64,000 bases of DNA from Motacilla alba alba (Eukaryota; Chordata; Aves; Passeriformes; Motacillidae): positions 3,697,331 to 3,761,330 of the forward strand of contig NW_024037374.1 in assembly GCF_015832195.1 (NCBI RefSeq), written 5' to 3'. Below the pieces are notes generated by a model, which saw only the letters and a program-made list of their open reading frames with translations, had not been told where the DNA came from and ran no database searches. This document shows positions 43,076 to 54,949 of this stretch, piece after piece (positions within the stretch are counted from its first letter, which is position 1; every line of letters begins with the position of its first letter). A program made the position numbers and the translations under genes.

Positions 43076-44609
43076 TGGGTGCTTCAGGCAAAAGCTTTAT
43101 TTCTTTATTACAGAAACTCCTGCTGAGTCATGGGGTGAAGAAAGGACACCCAACAGCCACCATGGATCCTCAAATCCCTGCAGGATCCCTATACTTCTAA
43201 AATTCCTTCTGAGAGAGGAGACTGGTAGCGACTGGATCCAATCCCAGCCCAGACTTTGTCAAAGGTGTAAAGGATTGGACAGGTGGAATTGAACCTTAAC
43301 GCAATTTGTCCCACAGGATTAATGATGGAATAGCAGATAGATTTATATAAATACAGCTCTGAATGATTCATATCATGATTAGACAAGAAGATCTTAACCA
43401 GCGTTATTTACTCCACAGTACAGGAGCTGTAACAATTATTAGAATATTCTGTTCTAGGAAGCAATTTCAAAGTCACCAGGGCCTTGCTGGAGTTGTTGGA
43501 GCCCATTGCAGGCAGTGCCTCCTGCTGCAGCAGGAACTGCCTTTCCTGTGCCATGAGCAGGGCAGGTCCCACTGCAGGAAAAGCCCCAGGCCAGCCCCAG
43601 CACAGGGAAGGGTTCGGGCACAAGGGCAGAGTGCCGTGCTGGGAGCTGTGCCAGGGAGAGCCTGAGGCACCAAAGGCACCTTGGCAGCAGCAGCTGCTTG
43701 CAGGGCATGGCCAGAAGCCTCCCTTGGCAGCCCGGCCTGCTGGCCACCACTGCAGAGCTGCTGCCTCAGGGCTCATTTCTGGCTGGGCTCTGAAAAGCCC
43801 CTTGTGCTCCAGGAGCCTGCCTGGGAAGCCATTGGCCCCAGCACCTTGGGGACAAGATATCAATGACAAAACTCTTCATGTCAGCAGAGACAAGGCAGGG
43901 CCAGAGGAAAGGGGAGAGCCAGGCCCAGGGACAGGGCTGCCATGGTGATGGCTCTGAGGTCACTGCCCCTGCAGCAGCCTGGCTGGCCCTCAGCAGACAT
44001 TCTGGCCAGAACGCTGTGAGGGCACCCAGCACATCAGAGACCCACACAACAGGAATTCTGACCTTGGGGAGGGAAGGGGGTTTCACTGGGTCAGGTTGCA
44101 CAAAGCTCCTGATCTTGAACAATTCCTAGCATCAGACTTGCAATTCTCTGGAAAAACAGTTGCAGTTTTGTACCACTCTCACACTTCTAAAATGTTTCCT
44201 CCTTCTAAAAAAATGTAAATCCACCCTCATTCAGTTTAGAGATATTGACCCTTGTACTGTCACTGCAAGATTTAGGAGAAAATTAATTTGACCCAAATTT
44301 TCCCATTTTCACAGACCTTGGACAGGAACCAAAAATGTCCCAAGATGGGGTTTGGAGGCCTCATCCCATAACCAGCAGGTAGAGGCTGAGGGCTCTGGGC
44401 TCAGTGGTGTGGAGACTGAGGACAGAACAGGAGTAGCCTGGCAGGGATTGAAGGGTGGTTTCAGAGAGGCTGGAGCTTTTCTTCCTAGAGGATATAAGCA
44501 CAAGAAGGGAACAATGGCACCAAGGGCAGCTAGGGAGGCCCAGACTGGACACCAGGAGAAAGGAATTTCCCTGCCAGGGCAGGGCTGTGGTGCAGCACGT
44601 GCCCCAGAA
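43076..44609. other. Inter-unit spacer, no gene
   Basis: AT-rich at 43,190-43,460, GC-rich at 43,490-44,040 with spurious open frames, AT-rich again to ~44,300. No repeat family recognised. Confidence 0.45.
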
Positions 44610-45230
44610 GGAGCCTGGAGCAGCCCAAGGCTTTGTGTGGGCAGGCAGAGGCTGGCAGGAGGCAGAGCTGTCAGCAAAGGAAGGGGCCAGCCAGGTGGGG
44701 CGGCCGGGGGGTGACGACAGCCTGCAGGGACAGAGGCGCAGGGCAGGGACACCGTGGGACAGCCTGGGCTGCACAGGGCACAGGGATGGGCAGCAGCTGC
44801 AAGGCCCTGACAGAGCCAACTTGGGCAGCAGTTTGGCCATGGCTGCTGGCCCTGGGCCTGAGGCCACAAGGGGACAAGTGACCCTTGCAGCCCTGGGGCC
44901 TCATTGCCTCCTTGTCCCTGCTCAGCAGCCTGGCAGGGGCCGCCCCATGGTGCTGCCCTTGGCATTGCCCATCCCCACAGGCCAGTGCCCATGCCGGGAA
45001 GAGCTCTGAGCAAGGAGGGAGGGACAGGATCTGCCTTGCCAGGGGCTGGGGCTCAGGCCTTGGGCCTTTGCATTCCTGAAACACAGCCAGGTTTGCCAGC
45101 AGCAGAGACACCTTTCACTTGCTTGTCCCCACCTGTCATCACTGCCTCCAGTGCTCTGCTCTACCTGGAACCTGGGGACACATTCTCAGTCATGTCCCTC
45201 AGAAGGTTCTATTTAATGTATGAGAAACGT
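44610..45230 (+). repeat. Dispersed GC-rich segment, copy 2
   Basis: Near-identical direct copy of 9,850-10,440. Confidence 0.75.
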
Positions 45231-45296
45231 CAGTGTTTCAATATCTTTTTGACTTTTGAGAAGTTTTTTGAGGCCTCTCTGAGGGACTGAGTGTGA

Positions 45297-45490
45297 TGCA
45301 AAGAGCACCAAAGCCCCAGAGGGTCATTAAAGTCCTTGTGCTGTGTCTGTGCTGCTGAGCTGGGCCGGGCTCCTGGCCCAGAGGCAGCTCCTGGCAAGGG
45401 CAGCGCTGCAGAGAGACAGCTCTGGCCAGGAGCAGCTCCTGTGCACAGCCCAGCAGGGCTGGGGCACTGCCAGGGCAGCTCAGGGACACG
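45297..45490 (-). repeat. Inverted piece of the 29,750-29,925 sequence
   Basis: Reads CATTAAAGTCCTTGTGCTGT, the reverse complement of ACAGCACAAGGACTTTAATG at 29,887 and 52,070. Confidence 0.75.
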
Positions 45491-45539
45491 AGCAGGGCCC
45501 AGACAGAGCTCACAGGGGCTCAGCACTGGCAGGGGCTGT

Positions 45540-46270
45540 GGCATGTCCCCAAGGGGGCTGTGTCACAGCGGCACCTCTGTGGCTGTGTCACAGAGGCACA
45601 GAGCAGCTGGGATGTCAGCAAGGGGCTGTGTGACAGCACAGAGTGGGCTGAGTGAGGTCACAGGTTGGGCTATGACATCTCAGACTTTGTTGGGTGAGGT
45701 CACTGAGCAGCTAGAGCATCATAGAGGGGATTCTGTGACATCACAGAGCAGGCTGTGACATCATGGCATGGCTGTATGACATCATAGAGCAGGCTATGAG
45801 GTTAAGTGTTTGCTGACAATACAATACAGAGTGGCAGTATGACATCACAGAGAGGTTTTGTGACATCACTGAGGGGGTTGTGACATCACAGAGCTGTCTG
45901 TGACATCATAGAGTAGGGTGTGAGGCCATAGAGCAGATCCTGCCACCATAGAGAGTGGCTCTGTGACATCAGAGAGTAGGTTGTGACATCACTGGCTGGC
46001 TGTGTAACATCACAGGGCAGGCTGTGACATCAAAGAACCAACAGTAACATCACATGGTGACTTTCTGTCATCTTAGAATCTTCTGTGACATCACAGTGCA
46101 GCTGCATGACATTCCAGGGTGACATCCCCGAGTTGGCTCTGTGACATCACAAGGGTGCTGTGTGACGTGCCAGAGTGGGCTGTGACATCACAGGTGGCCT
46201 TGTGACATCGCCAAAGGTCTCTGTGGCATCAAAGGGGCTGTGTGATGTCACAGGGGCTGTCTGAAGTCAC
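45540..46270 (+). repeat. TGACATCA minisatellite, array 5 (longest)
   Basis: About 28 units, one reading TGACGTG (46,164), and a TGATGTCA near 46,233. Followed by the conserved flank, as arrays 1, 2 and 4. Confidence 0.85.
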
Positions 46271-46429
46271 AGGGGAGGTCACTCTGCCCTGGTCCCCTCA
46301 CAGTTCTCCCCAGAGCAGTCCAACGCTGCTCGTGCACAGCGGGGTCCCCTGTCCCCTCCAGGTTCCCCCAACCCCAGCGCCAGTCCCCTGGTGCAGCCAG
46401 GTGGGGGTCGGGCTCTTTTCCCAGGCAAC
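46271..46429 (+). repeat. Minisatellite-associated flank, copy 4
   Basis: CTCACAGTTCTCCCCAGAGC then AGTCCAACGCTGCTCGTGCA, as at 10,880-10,920. Confidence 0.7.
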
Positions 46430-46684
46430 AGGGACAGGACAAGAGGACACAACCCTAAGCTGCACCAGAGGAAGTTTAGGCTGGACTTTATTAAATATTC
46501 TTCACACAAAGGGTGATTGGGCATTGGAATTGCCTGCCCAGGGAGGTGGGTGAGTCACCATCCCTAGAGGTGTGTCAGACAGGATGTGGCACTCAGTGCC
46601 ATGGTCTGGGTGACAAGGTGATGTTGGGTCCCAGATTGGACTTGATGCTCTCCCAGGTCTTTTGCAGCCTGGTTGATTCTCTGA
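46430..46684 (+). mobile_element. CR1 3' UTR and tail
   Basis: TTGGAATTGCCTGCCCAGGG, GAGTCACCATCCCTAGAGGT, then TTGGACTTGATGCTCTCCCA and a single tail octamer before a 37-bp satellite begins. Confidence 0.9.
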
Positions 46685-46689
46685 TGGTT

Positions 46690-47125
46690 GTGACACTGCA
46701 GGGCCCTGGGGAAGCAAGGGGCCAGTGTGACACTGTGGGGCCTGGTGGCACTAAGAGGACCATGGTGACACTGTGTCCAACATGGCAGCACAGAGCCCAG
46801 GGGCCATGGTGACACTGAGGGGCTGAATGGAAGCACGGAGTCCATTGTGACAGTCTGGGTCCTGGTGGAACCACAGAGGCCACTGTGACACTGCAGGGCC
46901 TTGTGGAACCAAGGGGCCATTGTGCCACTGCGGAACCAAGGAGAGCATTGCTGCACTGCCAGACCTCATGGAACCAAGGATCCATTGTGACACTGCGGGG
47001 CCCAAAGTTCCAAGTGACGTTGAGACACCAAGAGATCCGCTGGATCCAAAGGGACATTGTGACACTTGGAGGCCTCATGGAATCATGGAGACCACTGGGA
47101 CACTCTGGGGCCTCATGGAACCCTG
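46690..47125 (-). repeat. 37-bp satellite array E (minus)
   Basis: About 12 units directly joined to CR1 sequence on both sides. Confidence 0.85.
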
Positions 47126-47127
47126 GT

Positions 47128-47730
47128 GACACCAAGTTGGCTGCGAGTGTTGATCTGCTGGAGGGTAGGAGGGCTCTGCACAGGGCCCTGGACAGGCTGG
47201 ATCCAGAGAACCAAATCCAACAAGGTGAGGTTTAACAAGTCCAAGTGCCGGGTCCTGCACTTGGGCCACAACAACCCCTGAAACACCACAGGCTGGGGAC
47301 AGAGTGGCTGGAGAGCAGCCAGGCAGAAAGGGAGCTGCAGGGACTGCTGGACAGCAGGCTGGACATGAGCCAGCAGTGTGCCCAGGGGGCCAAGAAGGCC
47401 AATGGCTCCTGGCCTGGCTCAGGAATGGTGTGGCCAGCAGGAGCAGGGCAGTGATTCTTCCCCTGTGCTGGGCACTGCTTGGGCAGCACCTGGAGTGCTG
47501 TGTCCAGTTCTGGGCAACCCAATTTAGGAAGGACATGGAGGGGCTGGAATGTGTCCAGAGAAGGGCAACAAGGCTGGGGAGGGGTCTGGAGCAAAACTCC
47601 TATGAGGAGTGGCTGACGGAGCTGGGGGTGTTTCTTCCCACACAAGAGGAGGCTCAGAAGAGAAAAGGTTGGACTTGATGATCTCCAAGGTCTTTTCCAA
47701 ACTTGCTAATTCTGGGATTCTCTGAAAGCA
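47128..47730 (+). mobile_element. CR1 fragment at the start of tandem unit 2
   Basis: Begins within RT at the position equivalent to about 23,725, continues through EGRRALHRALDRLD and [20 protein letters not shown] to the tail TTGGACTTGATGATCTCCAA. The 5' part present in unit 1 (22,645-23,725) is missing. Confidence 0.9.
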
Positions 47731-49262
47731 CCCTTTGAGCAGTGTCAGGATGAGCCCTGGGCCTCCTGTTCAGAAGCTCCAGCAGCCCAGGTCCCTCAGC
47801 TTCTCCTGCCAGCCCCAAAGCCCATCCGGTCAGTCCTGCAGAGCCTCTGCAGCTCCTCCTCACTGCCCACAACAGGGAGCCCCACAGGCAGACACAGCAG
47901 CCCAGATGGGCCCCCTGGCCTGGGGTGCCTCTGGCAAGGGAGCAGCACGGGGCCCTGCAGGAGCCTGCAGACAATTGCTGCAGCACTTGGAGGATGATCC
48001 TGCTCCCCAAGGGCCGTTCCCATGGTGCCAAGTCAGGAAGTGCAATGGGGAGCGGGGCCAGAGAGGAAAGGGCAAACAGGGATGGGCTGTTTGCAGGGCA
48101 GGGAACAGGGCTGGGCAAGAGGAAAAAATTTGTAGCAGGAGGTGGAAAGAAAGCAAAGGTGAAGCCAAGGAAATGGTCAGGGCAGTTTGAGGGTGGCTGC
48201 CAGGCAGCCCTGGCTCTGAGCAACAGCGTCTGCAGTGGGACAGGAAACTCCCAGCTGATGGGAACAAACTTTCTGGCTGAGTGCAGAGGCCAGGACAAAG
48301 CTGAGTGGTTTCCCTGGTGTCCCCCAGCCCTTTGTGGCCCCAGGGGCTGATGGCATTTGTGCTCCCTCAGGTTCATGTCCCCACAGCAGCAGCATGGGGG
48401 TGCTCCCGCCTGCTCTGTGCAATGCAAACAGGGGCTCCTGAGCCAGTGCTGCCGTGCCTGTGCCTGCAAGGCTGGGGCACCTGTGTGAGCTGGGGGAGAG
48501 GCCAGGGCTGCAGAGGGGAGATGGTGTTGGCAGCTCCATGAGGACGCTCTGGGACGCTGCCCTGGGCTGTGCAGCGCACTGGGGATGGATCAGCCCCTGC
48601 TCTGCTGCTCCTTCCCGTCTCCCCCAGGGCCCTTGCAGAGCCCCAGCCATGCTGTTTGCCCCCAGCCTGCCCACAGCCAGCCTGGGGCTGCTCACGGGGT
48701 TTTCTGTGCTGTGCATTGGCCTGGCCGTGTTCAAGAGAGAGCCTGGGCAAGGAGCCTGCAGCCCCCAGGCCCTGGCCTGAGGCGTCAGCGCTGCCCCAGC
48801 AGTGCCCATGGCCTGTCCCTGCTGCAGCCCCGGCACTGCCACCCCCAGCACTGTGCCCGGCCCCGAGAGCTCTCAGGCCCTGCAGCAACACCAGGGCCAC
48901 CAGGGCTGCAGGGCAGGGCCACGGCAGCAGCACTGGCAACACCAAGTGCTGCTGCTGCTGCTGGGCACAGCTGCTGGGCCAGCACTGATCTGCCCCAGCT
49001 CTGCACACAGACATTGCTGCTGCAGCTCCAGAGAGGGCAACCAAAGGGCATCTCTGCAGAAAACTTTGCTGGGAGATCCTTTAGTTCTTTTAAAGCCACC
49101 AAGAACACAGCCCCTCCTTGACACAGTCTGTTACCACAGGAAAGGTGGAGAGAAACAAAATGAGAAATGGCACAAGGAATGATATTTCTTTGGGAAATAT
49201 ATTGTAAAGATAAAAAAAAAGAAAAAGAACCTCCAAAATTAAATCAATAAGAAGTATCAAAA
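47731..49262 (+). repeat. GC-rich OR 3'-flank segment, copy 3
   Basis: Direct copy of 24,331-25,866. The long frame is broken near 48,780; a 108-residue remnant (48,454-48,780) includes a hydrophobic stretch (TASLGLLTGFSVLCIGLAVF) before its end. Confidence 0.7.
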
Positions 49263-49268
49263 ATTACT

Positions 49269-49274
49269 TTTATT
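49269..49274 (-). promoter_or_regulatory. Polyadenylation signal AATAAA of OR copy 2
   Basis: Same position relative to the stop codon as in copy 1. Confidence 0.55.
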
Positions 49275-49304
49275 ACAAGTGATTAGCAGAAATTGGTCAG
49301 CCGT

Positions 49305-50237
49305 TTAATGTTTCTGAAAGCATCCAGTCATCAGTGTCCACACTGCAGCCTTGAGCTCCTGGTTCCTCAGGCTGTAGATGAGGGGGTTCAGGGCTGGAGG
49401 CACCACCGAGTACAGAACTGACAGGGCCAGATCCAGGGATGGCGAGGACATGGAGGGGGGCTTCAGGTAGGCAAACACTGCAGTGCTGATAAACAGAGAG
49501 GCCACGGCCAGGTGAGGGAGGCAGGTGGAAAAGGCTTTGTGCTGTCCCTGCTCAGAGGGGATCCTCAGCACGACCCTGAAGATCTGCACATAGGAGAAAA
49601 TAATGAACACAAAACAACCAAATGCTAAAAAGATGGAAAACACAAGAAACCCAAATTCCCTGAGGTGAGATTTTTTGCAGGAGAGCTTGAGGATCTGGGG
49701 TACTTCACAGAAGAACTGGCCCAGGGCATTGCCATGGCACAGGGGCAGAGAAAATATATTGGCCGTGTGCATGAGAGCATTGAGAAAGGCACTGGCCCAG
49801 GCAGCTGCTGCCATGTGGGCACAAGCTCTGCTGCCCAGCAGGGTCCCGTAGTGCAGGGGTTTGCAGATGGACACGTAGCGGTCGTAGCACATGATGGTCA
49901 GGAGATAAAACTCTGTTGTGATGAAGAAGAGAAAGAAAAAGAGCTGTGCAGCACATCCTTTGTAGGAGATGGTGCTGATGTCCCAGAGGGAATTGTGCAT
50001 GGCTTTGGGGACAGTGGTGCAGATGGAGCCCAGGTCAGTGAGGGCCAGGTTGAGCAGGAAGAAGAACATGGGCGTGTGCAAGTGCTGGCCGCAGGCTACG
50101 GCGCTGATGATGAGGCCGTTGCCCAGGAGGGCAGCCAGGGAGATGCCCAGCAAGAGGCAGAAGTGCAGCAGCTGCAGCTGCCGCGTGTCTGCCAATGCCA
50201 GCAGGAGGAAGTGGCTGATGGAGCTGCTGTTGGACAT
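49305..50237 (-). CDS. Olfactory receptor, OR14-like (copy 2), intact
   Basis: A 310-residue paralogue of the gene at 25,914-26,846 with the same complete motif set: GN 39-40, PMFFFL 56-61, MCYDRY 116-121, KAFSTC 234-239, PALNPLIYSLRN 281-292, and paired Cys95/Cys177. By hand count about 40 residues differ (roughly 87% identity). None falls in the first 66; they cluster at 87-111 (end of loop 1 and TM3), 149-161 (TM4), 195-205 (TM5) and 246-254 (TM6), the regions that line the odorant pocket. The protein therefore probably binds a different odorant set. I start at ATG 50,237; an upstream in-frame ATG (50,252) is only five codons earlier and lacks the conserved context. Confidence 0.95.
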   Translation of the reverse strand: MSNSSSISHFLLLALADTRQLQLLHFCLLLGISLAALLGNGLIISAVACGQHLHTPMFFFLLNLALTDLGSICTTVPKAMHNSLWDISTISYKGCAAQLFFFLFFITTEFYLLTIMCYDRYVSICKPLHYGTLLGSRACAHMAAAAWASAFLNALMHTANIFSLPLCHGNALGQFFCEVPQILKLSCKKSHLREFGFLVFSIFLAFGCFVFIIFSYVQIFRVVLRIPSEQGQHKAFSTCLPHLAVASLFISTAVFAYLKPPSMSSPSLDLALSVLYSVVPPALNPLIYSLRNQELKAAVWTLMTGCFQKH

Positions 50238-50259
50238 TTGCTGGGGCTGCACTTGGGGA

Positions 50260-50265
50260 CCTGTT
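50260..50265 (-). promoter_or_regulatory. Splice acceptor in OR copy 2 5' UTR
   Basis: Minus strand CTTTCCTCCATGAACAG then GTCCCC, 23 bp before the start codon. Confidence 0.6.
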
Positions 50266-51540
50266 CATGGAGGAAAGGACAGTGAAGAGTTAGAGGAGAT
50301 ACCTGTAACCAAAATCAAAGCCATTTCCCATACACCCTCATCTGGAACACACATGGAGACACTTTCTTGTTTAAGAGTTCTGGTTTTGTTTTTTTTTTTA
50401 ATTACTCCTATATCTCTCCAGGTATTCTTGGATATCAGAAACCCTCCGCATTTCTGCTGCCCTCAGGAAGAACAGAGCAAGTTTTGTGAGGCAAAGTGAT
50501 GAATGGATAATGAGGGGAGATGATCTGTCATTCTGTTCTATTCAGAGGTTCTCTGGGCTTTAACATTTCTCAGGTGGAGGTTTATCACCTTCCCATACTT
50601 CCCCTAAAATGTCACCAGGTACTGCTGAGAGCAGATGGATCCACCCCAGCCCAACTCCACATTTGTAGCCAAGGACTCATGTTGCTGATTTCACAAACCC
50701 AGCAGCATTTTCAGTGCCAGAACACCTCTGCCTCTCCCCATCAATCTTAGAACTCAGAGATGCTCTAGGACAGGTTTGCATCCTGGATTGAAGCTCCCAG
50801 CTTGGACTGAAATCTCAGGGAGACTTCCAAGTGCCTTATACTGCCATTGGATTGAGGGAGATGCAGCTCCTTCCCTGGCTGCACTGACAGCATTGCCCAG
50901 AGCCGGGCACTGGGGACAGCGTCACCCTGAGCCAGCTGTGCCCCCTGCCAGAGCCCCCAGTGCCGGGCAGCTGCTCCCAGCCCTGTGCTCTGCAGAGGGA
51001 ACTGGGCCCGGGGCTTCAGGGCTGCCCCACGACTCTGCTGCAGCTCTGCCTGCACAGGAGGGGCTTCACGCCTTGGAGCCCCAGCCCTGAGGGCAGAGGC
51101 TTGGCTGGGGAACAGGAGGAAGGGGGCTTGTTCATTGGCAGGGGCTGCACTGGAGGGGATCCTGTGGACATCTCTAAACTCTCCCTGCCACAGCATTTCT
51201 GGGTTTTGTTTCCTCCCATTCTCTGATCTTCTCTCTGCTTCCTGGAGATTTTCCTCCTGCAGCTGTTTCCCTATGTCTGATCTCTCCCTGCCAGCACTCA
51301 CAGACCCCAAATCTCTGGGCACTCTCCTTGGCCCTACAGAAGCCTGCCTGTTTGCAGGGCACTGGCTGGGGGCAGGTTCTGTTTGCAGCTTGGAGAAAGG
51401 ACAGCTCAGACTGAGCCTGATGGGTCCAGCAAAGGTGATGCTGCTGCTGTCCATGGGCAGAGGAGTGGCTGAAAGCACATTAGGGATCTCCTGTGAACCT
51501 ACTGATCACTAAAAGCAACAGTTCAGATGTCTCAGGCAAT
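50266..51540 (-). other. OR copy 2 upstream flank
   Basis: Diverged counterpart of 26,867-28,420. Contains a poly-T run (50,389-50,400). No exon assignable. Confidence 0.5.
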
Positions 51541-51900
51541 TGTCAAAATTCATAATTGTTTTAATATTTATCCCCCCTTTCATGCCATACTCCAATAGTA
51601 GGAAATTGAATGCAAAGTCTTTGGAAATTTCCGCATTTTTGTCAAAATCTTTGTCTTGGAAATACTCTATGACTGATCAGAAGCCCTCAGCATGTCAGAG
51701 CCTCATGAGCATTTCACCTCCCCTGCATCAGAGATAATCAGAATTGTACTCACAGGTCTGTAGGCATTGGGATGTTCCAGCTGTAGGAGATGGCTCCAGG
51801 AGCTGCAGCTGCATTGTCCTGCAGCCAGAGGTTCCTGTGCCAAGGGCTGGCAGGGATTCTGCGCCAGGCACTTCTCAGCACCTTGCCAGCCATGACTGAT
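51541..51900. other. Unit-2-specific spacer
   Basis: Replaces the LTR-like insertion and GC-rich block at 28,481-29,700 of unit 1. No feature. Confidence 0.45.
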
Positions 51901-52459
51901 TGAAGCTCTCTGTGCCTCTGTGCTGTGCCCAGGCTGGCTGCAGGCAGTGCCCCAGCCCTGCTGGGCTGGCAGAAGAGCTGCTCATCAAGAGAAATGTGCT
52001 TTTCAAGCTCTTCTTGGTTGCCCGGAGCTGCCTCTGTGCCAGCAGCCCAGCCCAGCTCAGCAGCACAGACACAGCACAAGGACTTTAATGAGCCTCTGGG
52101 GCTTTGTGCTCAGGCCCTGAACATCAGTCCCTGAGAGGGAGCTGAAGAAACCTCTCCAGAGCTCCAAGTCAGAATCACACTCCAAAGTTTCTTGGACTTT
52201 TAATGGGTCCCAGGGAGGGACACCACTGAGAAAGTGTCCCCAGGCCCCAGGCAGAGCAGAGAACTGCAGGCAGTGATGACAGGTGGGGACAAAGAGAAGC
52301 CAAGTCTTGGTGCCCTGGGGCACAGCAGGGTCTGTGCCACCAAGGGCTGGCAGGAGACACCTTGTCCTGAGCCACTGGGGCCTCCTGGCACAGCCCCAGC
52401 CAGGCTGGGCACTGGCAGCCCCTTGTTCTGCCCTCAGCATCCCCCCCTAGCCCACATCC
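51901..52459 (+). repeat. Duplicated segment upstream of the 150-bp repeats, unit 2
   Basis: Near-identical to 29,720-30,274. Confidence 0.65.
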
Positions 52460-53110
52460 CAGTGGCCTCAAGGATCTGCTGGAAGGAGTCCCTGGGGAGC
52501 CTTGCTCAGCAATGGCCCTGGGGGCTCCTTCATGCTCCCAGGGACTGCAGGCTTTTCAAAGGACTTTGGCTTTTGCTTTTGCCTTGGAGTCTCTGAGAGG
52601 TTTGTGCAATCATGGCCTCCAATGATCTGCTGTAATTAGTCCCAGGAGAGGCTTTGTCAGTAACAACACTCAGTGGAGCTCATGAATGCTTCAAGGTACT
52701 TCAGTTATTTTCAGGTACTTGGTGTTTCCCTTTTGATCCAGACTCTGTGAGAGGTTTGTGCAATCATGGCCCCAATTATCTGCTTTAACGAGTCCCTTGA
52801 GAGCTTTGTACTGACACTCAGTGGTATTCATTAATGATCAGAGATACTCTAGATTTTTAAGATACTTTGGATTTTCCTTTCCACACTGAGTATCTGAGAG
52901 ATTTTTTAACCATCCTGGCCTCCAATTCTGTCCATCAAGGAGTCCATGAGGGCCTTGTGTTGAGGATGGACATCAGTGGGACTCATTCATGCTTTGAGAC
53001 ACTTTGAAGTTTTCTTCTGACTTTGACTCCTGGAAAAGTTTGTCCAATCTCCTCTCAGGCCCTGAGTTTCAAGGGCTCAGTTCCAAATGCACCACGAGGT
53101 TCATTAGGAT
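52460..53110 (+). repeat. ~150-bp tandem repeat, unit 2 copy
   Basis: Same four-unit structure as 30,275-30,930. Confidence 0.75.
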
Positions 53111-53236
53111 CAAGCAAGTCCTCACAAACCATGGCTCTGCCTTGATTTTCCTGTCCTCTCCTGCAGTTCATCAGGAAGGTTTTTGCAGTGGTTTTGGTTT
53201 GCCGATTTGAGATTTTTTGGCCAATGTATGAATTAG

Positions 53237-54855
53237 TGTGGTGGGTTCAGTGTTGGCTAATTACCAGTGCACTCACTAGAATATACATATTTCCTGCTAT
53301 GTGGTGGGATTAGGAGGCAGACAAAGCAGGCTGAAAATTTTTAAAGGGTATAAAAAAATTTTATTAATAGTAACTAAAAGAAAGAATAATAAGAATCAGA
53401 ACAAAACTTTCAGAACATTTCTCCTCTCCTTACAACCTTTTCTTTCTTACTGACAAGGTAGTTAAAGAGACAAAACATAAAATTTTCCGTCAGTTTACCA
53501 CCTCTAGAATAGCCTTTCTCAGTTCACTTTTTGAGAGGAGTTTCTCTTTCATTCTATGGAGACTTCTCCATAAGAAAACAATTATCTCGTGGCTCTCAGT
53601 GTCCACAAATAGCAGCTGCCCGGAAACGCTGCAGTCGTGGAGTCCTTCCCATTTGTTCACAGCTTTTCCCACAGCTGTGTTTATGCACCATGTCAACTTA
53701 TGCAATACTATTTCAAAGATGAGCTCTTTAAGAATGAAGCTTCTCTTCATCTATATCTGAAATCATCTTCATCTCTGAGATCAGAGGTATTATTCTCTCC
53801 TTTAGGGCACAGGCTCTCATCACTCTGCTCTCTTTCTCTTTTCAACCTCCTCATGGGATCACAGCTACTTCAACATTTGCTTACTTTAGCATGGAGGCCT
53901 TTGCTGAACAAGTCATCTCCCCATACTTGTCAAGGCATTATAGGGAAAAAGAGAGTCTGATGTGGCAATTATATCCTTTACATGAGGATTTCAGCCCCAG
54001 AATCAAGACATCTCCTCATCCTTCCCATGTGGGACTCAACTTCTTCTTCACTGACCTCGGTGTCTTCATGTTGCTCCTCTATGTGCCTGCACTTTGTCCT
54101 TTTCTCTCCCTCGAGGGAGGATGGAAGCACTGAAAGAGTTTATATCTCACCCAGGGCCTGCAGATGGTTACGTGACCCCGGCTGGGCTCGGTACTTGCGG
54201 CCGGAGCTGTTTTACCATGGAGGTTTCTGCAGCGGCTGCGCTGGGGCTGTGTCAGGATGGGCCGGGCTGGGGGGAGGGCCAGGATCTCAGCAGCCAGGCC
54301 AGAACACAGCAGCAGCATGGCCGGGAGCCAATGGCTTCTCCTCCCCCTGCTTGGGGGTTGTGGGCAAACCCCAATGGTGGCAGAATCTTGGCCGAGCTGA
54401 CCCGGCCCGGGGCTGCTCCTGGGGCCCGGTGGATCATTGCTAATCCTGGGCCAGCAGCGTGGCAGGGCTTAGTAGTGGCCAGATGTTCACAACCGCAGCC
54501 ATGGCCTGGCCTGGCCTCGGCCCTGCGGCCTCCCCTGCCCCTGGCCAGCAGCCGATGGGGCCTGGCAGGGTCCCTGGGAAGGGGCCCAGCCCCACGGCAG
54601 GAGCCACCTGGCCCACCTTGTCTGAGACGGGGACCAGTCAGCCTTCTTACCTCTTTGCCAGCCAGAAGGGAAAGAGACCCTCCCAGGCTTTTTCCTCTTT
54701 AACATGTGTCTTCACAGAGGCGTGCACAGTTTCCTTAGTGGTTTAACAGATTGTCAATTCTCAAAGCTAATTCATGACTGGATTTTTTTCAGACATGGAG
54801 GAAACTGCTAGCAGCTTCTCTTAGGACATCACTTCTGTGCTGCAAAACCACCACA
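53237..54855 (-). mobile_element. LTR family A, tandem unit 2 copy (minus)
   Basis: TGTGGTGG at 53,237 and CCACCACA ending at 54,855; 1,619 bp against 1,624 bp in unit 1, so copied by the segmental duplication rather than inserted twice. Confidence 0.75.
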
Positions 54856-54949
54856 ACAGCTCAGAGCACAGAGCTCCTTTGTCCATATGCAGTGGTCATG
54901 TACCCGAGGCCTCAAAGCCGCTCCTTGGCAGATCTCTGGGCCCTCTCCA
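54856..54949. other. Spacer
   Basis: Nothing recognised. Confidence 0.4.
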
